Below are positions 58,304 through 64,000 of a stretch of 64,000 nucleotides of DNA, in pieces. The first letter of the stretch is position 1. Each line of letters begins with the position of its first letter. The notes under the pieces were generated by a model, which saw only the letters and a program-made list of their open reading frames with translations, was not told the origin of the DNA and did no database searches. Source of the DNA: Croceibacterium_A sp035626815. Lineage in GTDB: Bacteria; Pseudomonadota; Alphaproteobacteria; Sphingomonadales; Sphingomonadaceae. The DNA lies in NCBI GenBank assembly GCA_035626815.1, contig DASPMY010000026.1:1-64000 (forward strand), in the 5' to 3' direction. The translations under genes and the position numbers were made by a program.

Positions 58304-59905
58304 ATGTTCGACGACGCGCTGATCTCCGCCGCCCGGGTGTCCAGGGCCTGGCCGTTCCAGGAAGCGATGAAGCTGGTCAAGCGCTACCCGGACGGCAAGC
58401 CGGGCGGCGCGCCGGTGCTGTTCGAGACCGGCTATGGCCCCTCCGGCCTGCCGCACATCGGCACCTTCCAGGAAGTGCTGCGCACCACGCTGGTGCGGCG
58501 CGCCTACGAGATCGTCTCCGGCGGCGCGCCGACCCGGCTGGTGGCGTTCAGCGACGACATGGACGGGCTGCGCAAGGTGCCCGACAACCTGCCGAACCAG
58601 GCGCTGATGCTGGCCAACCTCGGCAAGCCGCTCAGCCGCATTCCCGACCCGTTCGAGCGGTTCGAGAGCTTCGCCCACCACAACAACGCCATGTTGCGCG
58701 ATTTCCTCGACCGCTTCGGCTTCGACTACGAGTTCGTCGCCGCGAGCGACCAGTACAACGCGGGCGCGTTCGACGACGCGCTGCGGCTGGTGCTCGAGCG
58801 GTTCGACGCGATCATGGGCATCATGCTGCCGACGCTGCGCGCCGAGCGGCAGGCGACGTACTCGCCGGTCCTGCCGATCAGCGCGAAGAGCGGCGCGGTG
58901 CTGCAGGTGCCGGTCGAGGTGGTGGACGCCGCCAACGGGATCGTCCGCTTCGAGGACGACGGCGAGACCGTCGAGCAGAGCGTCTTCGGCGGCCGGGCCA
59001 AGTGCCAGTGGAAGGTCGACTGGGCGATGCGCTGGTTCGCGCTCGGGGTCGACTACGAGATGAGCGGCAAGGACCTGACCGACAGCGTCACCCAGTCGGG
59101 CCGCATCGTCCGGGCGCTGGGCGGGCGGATGCCCGAGGTGATGATCTACGAGCTGTTCCTCGACGCCAACGGCGAGAAGATCTCGAAGTCCAGGGGCAAC
59201 GGCTTCACCTTCGAGGAATGGATGCGCTACGGCACCGAGGAGAGCCTCGGCTTCTACGTGTTCCGCGAGCCGAAGAGCGCCAAGCAGCTTCATGCGGGCA
59301 TCGTCCCGCGCGCGGTCGACGAATACTGGCAGTTCCGCGCCAAGATTCCCGAGCAGCCGGTGGAGCAGCAGCTCGGCAATCCGGCGTGGCATTTGCTGCG
59401 GGCGAACGGCTACAAGGGTGGTGACGGCGATACGCTGCCGGTCAGCTACGGGCTGCTGCTCAATCTCGTCGGCGTGCTCGGCGCGGGCGCGACGCACGAT
59501 CAGGTGTGGAGCTACCTCGGCAACTACATCCACGACCTCGACCCGGCGCATCACCCGGAGCTCGAAGTGCTGGTCGACCGGGCGCTGGCCTACAACCGCG
59601 ATTTCGTCGCCCCGACGCTGCACCGGCGCCCGCCCGCGCCGAACGAGGCGGCGGCATTGCTGGCGCTCGACGAGCTGCTCGAGCGCACGCCCGAGGACGC
59701 CTCCGCCGAGGCGCTGCAGACCGAGGTCTACGAGATCGGCAAGCGCGACGAGCTCGGTTTCGAGTCGCTGCGCGACTGGTTCAAGGCGTTGTACGAGACC
59801 CTGCTCGGCTCGAGCCAGGGCCCGCGCATGGGCAGCTTCATCGCCCTCTACGGTATCGCCAACACGCGCCGGCTGATCGCCGAAGCGCTCGCGCGCCAGG
59901 CCTAG
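58304..59905 (+). CDS. lysK: Class I lysyl-tRNA synthetase
   Basis: 533 residues. The class I signature HIGT (51-54, GPSGLPHIGTFQE) and the KMSKS-type loop KISKS (GEKISKSRGN) are present. Bacteria usually use class II LysRS. The class I form is typical of alphaproteobacteria, archaea and spirochaetes. The ATG at 58304 is the natural start. Upstream in-frame residues overlap the terminator. No class II lysS is seen in the window. Confidence 0.93.
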   Translation: MFDDALISAARVSRAWPFQEAMKLVKRYPDGKPGGAPVLFETGYGPSGLPHIGTFQEVLRTTLVRRAYEIVSGGAPTRLVAFSDDMDGLRKVPDNLPNQALMLANLGKPLSRIPDPFERFESFAHHNNAMLRDFLDRFGFDYEFVAASDQYNAGAFDDALRLVLERFDAIMGIMLPTLRAERQATYSPVLPISAKSGAVLQVPVEVVDAANGIVRFEDDGETVEQSVFGGRAKCQWKVDWAMRWFALGVDYEMSGKDLTDSVTQSGRIVRALGGRMPEVMIYELFLDANGEKISKSRGNGFTFEEWMRYGTEESLGFYVFREPKSAKQLHAGIVPRAVDEYWQFRAKIPEQPVEQQLGNPAWHLLRANGYKGGDGDTLPVSYGLLLNLVGVLGAGATHDQVWSYLGNYIHDLDPAHHPELEVLVDRALAYNRDFVAPTLHRRPPAPNEAAALLALDELLERTPEDASAEALQTEVYEIGKRDELGFESLRDWFKALYETLLGSSQGPRMGSFIALYGIANTRRLIAEALARQA

Positions 59906-59909
59906 CGCG

Positions 59910-60593
59910 TCAGTGCCACCGCCGGCAGCGGTACCACTTGGTGATGATGTACTTGACCCCCTTGGTCACCGGGGTGCCGGCGTGGACCGTCCACGGGTTG
60001 GGCGTGCCGTTCTCATCGGCGTTGTTCCAGATCAGCAGCGCGCCGGGCTGCGGGCTGACCGCCACGCCGAGCCGCGGGAAGGCCGTGTCGCCGCCTTCCT
60101 CGACCGCGTTGAGGAACGCCATCGCGGTGAAGCTGCGCTGCCCGCCGCGGTCCTTCTCCAGCTCCCAGTAGGGCGTGTTGGCCGGGAACCAGTCGGTGTG
60201 CGCCTGGAACTGCTGGCCTTCCATGTAGCGCTGGGTCTGGATGGTTTCGCCGTAAGTCGGGTCGATTCCGAGCAGGTCGTCGATGCGCCGCTGGAGCTTG
60301 CGGATGAACGGGTCGTGCGGGTCGACGTCGCCCGAGTAGGACGTGCGGTAGCCGCTTGAATAGGCCGCGTCGAACGCCTTGCTCGGCTGGGCGACCGCGT
60401 CGGTGATCGCCATCAGCCTTCCGCACTCCACCGGATCGAAGAAGTTGGCGACGGCCCACAGCTCCGCCTTCTCGGTCGGGATCTTGTGGACCTCCCTGTG
60501 CGCGGCGAGCCGCTCGCGGACCTTGCGGCCGATGCGGCGAAGACGGTCCTTGTCGGGATTTTCGTGCGGCAGCGGCGCGGGAACGATAGCCAT
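59910..60593 (-). CDS. Prolyl 4-hydroxylase-like 2-oxoglutarate / Fe(II) oxygenase
   Basis: 227 residues. The iron triad H132-x-D134 (AHTDWF) and H204 (TVHAGTP) and the 2-oxoglutarate lysine K214 (KGVKYIITKWYR) are all present, with RYMEGQQFQAHTDW and AFLNAVEEGGDTAFP typical of the P4H alpha-subunit fold. It may hydroxylate proline in proteins. The substrate is unknown. It is convergent with lysK, with 4 bases between stops. Confidence 0.88.
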   Translation of the reverse strand: MAIVPAPLPHENPDKDRLRRIGRKVRERLAAHREVHKIPTEKAELWAVANFFDPVECGRLMAITDAVAQPSKAFDAAYSSGYRTSYSGDVDPHDPFIRKLQRRIDDLLGIDPTYGETIQTQRYMEGQQFQAHTDWFPANTPYWELEKDRGGQRSFTAMAFLNAVEEGGDTAFPRLGVAVSPQPGALLIWNNADENGTPNPWTVHAGTPVTKGVKYIITKWYRCRRWH

Positions 60594-60644
60594 CGGTGCC
60601 GCTTAACCTCGCCGCGAGCGCGCTGACAAGCCTCGCCGACAGCA

Positions 60645-60678
60645 GAAGCCCCCGCGCCCTTTCGGGCACGAGGGCTTC
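60645..60678. terminator. Hairpin between the 59910 and 60732 genes
   Basis: A stem of GAAGCCC with GGGCTTC, extended by CGCGCCC/GGGCACG with mismatches, round a TTTC loop. It follows the stop codon of the RcnB-like gene on the minus strand. No clear T-run follows, so termination is only probable. Confidence 0.55.
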
Positions 60679-60731
60679 GCCCTGCCGGGCCACTCACACC
60701 GGCAGAACATGGCTCTGGCGTGGCGCGCGGC

Positions 60732-61625
60732 CTACCAGAAGAAGTCGTAGATCACGTCGACCACTTCGCCGCTGTAGATGTCGACCAGCAGCACGTCGTC
60801 GTAGTAGCGGACCCAGCGGTACGGGCCGTAGACCTCGGGCAGGCGGTACTGCCACGGATCGTTGATCCAGTAGCTGCTGCCGAAGAACAGCGAATCGAGG
60901 AACCCGCCGATGCCCAGCCGCCGGTAGCTGTAGTTGCGGTACGGCGAGTAATAAGTGCCGATCCGGAACACCACGCGGTTGCTGTTGCGATAGCGCTGCC
61001 AGTCGTAGCGGTTGTTGTCGCGCCAGCGGCGATCCCAGCGGCGGCCGTCGTTGTCGCGCCGGCCGTCGCGCCAGCGGTCGTTGTCGCGCCGGTCGTTGTT
61101 GCCCCAGGTGCTGCCGTAAGTGCGGTTGCGGTCGTTGTTGCTGTACGTCCGGTTGCGCTCGACGCGGTCCGCGCGCCGCTCGCCGTTGCGCTCGATCCGG
61201 TTGGCGCGGACGTCGCCGCGCTGCTCGATGCGGTTGGCCCGTACGTCGCCGCGGCGTTCGACCCGGGCGGCGGTCCGCTCGCTGCTGCGGTCGATCTGGC
61301 GCGCCTGGCCCCAGTTGCCCTGGCGCGCGGCTTGCGTCGCGGCCCGGTCGCCCTGGCGCTCGATGCGGGCCGCGCGCTGCTCGGAGCCGCGGTTGACCCG
61401 CGTCGCGCGCTGCTCGCTGCCGCGGTCGACGCGCGCCGCCCGCTGCTCGGTGCGCTGCTCGACCCGCGCGGCGCGCTGCACGCTGCGCTGCTCGACCCGC
61501 GCGGCGCGCTGCTCGATCCGCGCCCCGTCACGCTCGGGCCGGGCCGAAGCGGGCACCGCGGTGGCGGCGAGCGCGACGGCCAGCGCGGCCAGAGCGCTGT
61601 TCTGCAAAAACTTTCCAACTGACAT
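60732..61625 (-). CDS. RcnB-like envelope protein with arginine-rich repeat region
   Basis: 297 residues with a signal peptide (ending VPASA). Residues about 30-150 hold imperfect repeats of the form QRAARV[E/D] alternating with ARIER-type units. Then an Asn/Arg/Asp-rich spacer and a C-terminal RcnB domain (YRWVRYYDDVLLVDIYSGEVVDVIYDFF). RcnB proteins influence nickel/cobalt homeostasis in E. coli. The repeat region is long for the family and probably forms an extended charged helix. Confidence 0.82.
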   Translation of the reverse strand: MSVGKFLQNSALAALAVALAATAVPASARPERDGARIEQRAARVEQRSVQRAARVEQRTEQRAARVDRGSEQRATRVNRGSEQRAARIERQGDRAATQAARQGNWGQARQIDRSSERTAARVERRGDVRANRIEQRGDVRANRIERNGERRADRVERNRTYSNNDRNRTYGSTWGNNDRRDNDRWRDGRRDNDGRRWDRRWRDNNRYDWQRYRNSNRVVFRIGTYYSPYRNYSYRRLGIGGFLDSLFFGSSYWINDPWQYRLPEVYGPYRWVRYYDDVLLVDIYSGEVVDVIYDFFW

Positions 61626-61795
61626 TGCGGCATCTCCCTTGGCATGCCGCCCGAGTGGCTGCGGCCGAAGTAATGCGCCGGGATTATGCGAGTCGCGCTT
61701 TCCGCTAACTGAACCGCGTTGGTGGCTTGCCGTTCAGGTTGCGGCACTTGCGGATGAACGCTCGCCGCGTCAGCTTCTTCCGGAGCGCTGATGGG

Positions 61796-63469
<1,674 letters not shown>

Positions 63470-63589
63470 CGGGGGTCCTTGGGTATTCGAGAGTGTCAGG
63501 AGTGGCCGCGCAGATAGGCCGTGGCCCGCCGCGCGGCAAGGGCGGAGGAATCGCCTCCGGAGCGGAACCGCCAGGCGCTGCGGGCTGAG

Positions 63590-63627
63590 TCCCCCGGAAG
63601 CCGGCCACCGGTCTTCCGCGGGGGAGG
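63590..63627. other. Hairpin in the gap between ettA and the right-edge gene
   Basis: CCCCCGGAAG pairs with CTTCCGCGGGGG (one bulge), and the loop contains a further CCGG/ACCGGT match. It lies just after the stop of the Cys-rich gene (minus strand) and 121 bases before the ettA ATG. No T-run follows on the minus strand. Role uncertain. Confidence 0.5.
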
Positions 63628-63631
63628 CCCG

Positions 63632-63961
63632 TCAACGGCAATAGGGCGTGTAAGTCCCGTCGCCGTTGCACTGGGTGCCGTTGAGGCAATACCAGAACAG
63701 CGCGTTGCTGCAGCACGGCACGGCCGCCGACGGGAGGCAACCGACTTCGCTGCGGTTGGGGCAGAATACGCATTTGGGAGTCGGCTCGACGCAGACACAG
63801 TCCGGATCGCTGCAGCTCGTCACCGTGCACGCGGTTTGCGCGCGCGACATGCCGGCAGGAAAGGCGGTGACGAAGGCGGCGAGCGCGAAGGCCTTCACAC
63901 CATGCCAGACGAACTCACGGCGGCTATACGCGCGCCGCCGCGGTCCCGCGCTCGGAAACAC
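63632..63961 (-). CDS. Putative Tat-exported cysteine-rich protein (frame open to the right edge)
   Basis: 109 residues if it starts at the GTG at 63961. The frame stays open to the window edge, so the true start may lie outside. A twin-arginine motif (SRREFV, residues 13-18) precedes a hydrophobic stretch ending GMSRAQ. The remaining 67 or so residues hold 12 cysteines, including SCSDPDCVC, KCVFC, PCC and two near the C terminus. Six disulfides are possible. The cysteine density recalls the methylamine dehydrogenase small subunit, but the length and tryptophans do not fit, so I do not assign a family. Confidence 0.65.
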   Translation of the reverse strand: MFPSAGPRRRAYSRREFVWHGVKAFALAAFVTAFPAGMSRAQTACTVTSCSDPDCVCVEPTPKCVFCPNRSEVGCLPSAAVPCCSNALFWYCLNGTQCNGDGTYTPYCR

Positions 63962-64000
63962 CGCCTCGCCCTCGCGCCGATAGACCGTTTCGCGGCCGAG

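Noticed and set aside
60732..61625. The repeated DNA in the RcnB-like gene looked at first like a CRISPR array.
   Set aside because: The repeats are short, irregular, in frame with a coding sequence, and lack uniform spacers. They encode amino-acid repeats.
63632..63961. Assignment of the right-edge gene as methylamine dehydrogenase light chain (MauA).
   Set aside because: The cysteine number is similar, but the protein is too short and lacks the two tryptophans that form the TTQ cofactor.

Overview
The window looks like a piece of a high-G+C alphaproteobacterial chromosome, most likely from the order Sphingomonadales. The grounds are the alpha-type cell-cycle regulators (a CckA-like hybrid kinase and a CpdR-like receiver), an alphaproteobacterial LexA box (GTTC-N7-GTTC) in front of recA, the orders dapA / smpB / DUF2062 / cckA and recA / alaS / icd, a class I lysyl-tRNA synthetase, SapC and TonB-receptor genes, and palindromic interspersed repeats of the sphingomonad kind. 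No rRNA, CRISPR array, prophage, integrase or insertion sequence was seen. Coding density is very high and no gap between genes exceeds about 250 bases. Many genes overlap by 1 to 14 bases. Long reading frames on the opposite strand are mirror artefacts of G/C-rich third codon positions.

Layout. 0-4.8 kb: the edge of a cyclopropane synthase-like gene, a DUF1801 protein, then an overlapping minus-strand chain (cation-efflux protein, SDR reductase, cytochrome b561, sulfite-oxidase-like molybdoenzyme). Just upstream of that chain lies a MerR regulator divergent from a glutaredoxin/MauE-DoxX membrane fusion, with a textbook MerR operator between them. 4.8-8.8 kb: a TonB receptor divergent from a YcnI-like (possibly copper-binding) protein, and two secreted proteins. 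8.9-17.6 kb: nadE, pncC, an amidohydrolase, a glycine-zipper protein, cfa, rlmN carrying an in-frame palindromic repeat, an IalB-like protein, an NTF2-like protein and greB. 17.6-27.5 kb: a lytic transglycosylase divergent from dapA, an S9 peptidase, then smpB, a DUF2062 gene and cckA. 27.5-36.3 kb: two tandem DUF4139 genes, a Fur-type iron module (piuC and a fiu-like receptor, divergent from a PepSY protein), and LexA-controlled recA. 36.4-45.4 kb: a lipoprotein, a methyltransferase, alaS, a 57-residue disordered protein, a CPA2 antiporter, an FAD oxidoreductase and icd. 45.4-48.3 kb: a three-gene type III polyketide synthase / methyltransferase / flavoprotein operon. 48.5-64 kb: tRNA-Val(GAC), cpdR, N-formylglutamate amidohydrolase, SapC, an FAD-linked oxidase, a DEAD-box helicase, a UvrD-type helicase, class I LysRS, a prolyl-hydroxylase-like enzyme, an RcnB-like protein, ettA, and at the right edge a putative Tat-exported protein with 12 cysteines.

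The least ordinary items are the polyketide operon, palindromic repeats that have entered or trimmed three genes (inside rlmN, at the 3' end of an FAD oxidoreductase, and as the 5' leader and ribosome-binding site of the second DUF4139 gene), a 180-base patch of foreign-looking codon usage inside alaS, a MerR-controlled transcript that would be nearly leaderless, and the 12-cysteine secreted protein. All functional calls rest on reading the sequence and recalling protein families. No database search was possible.
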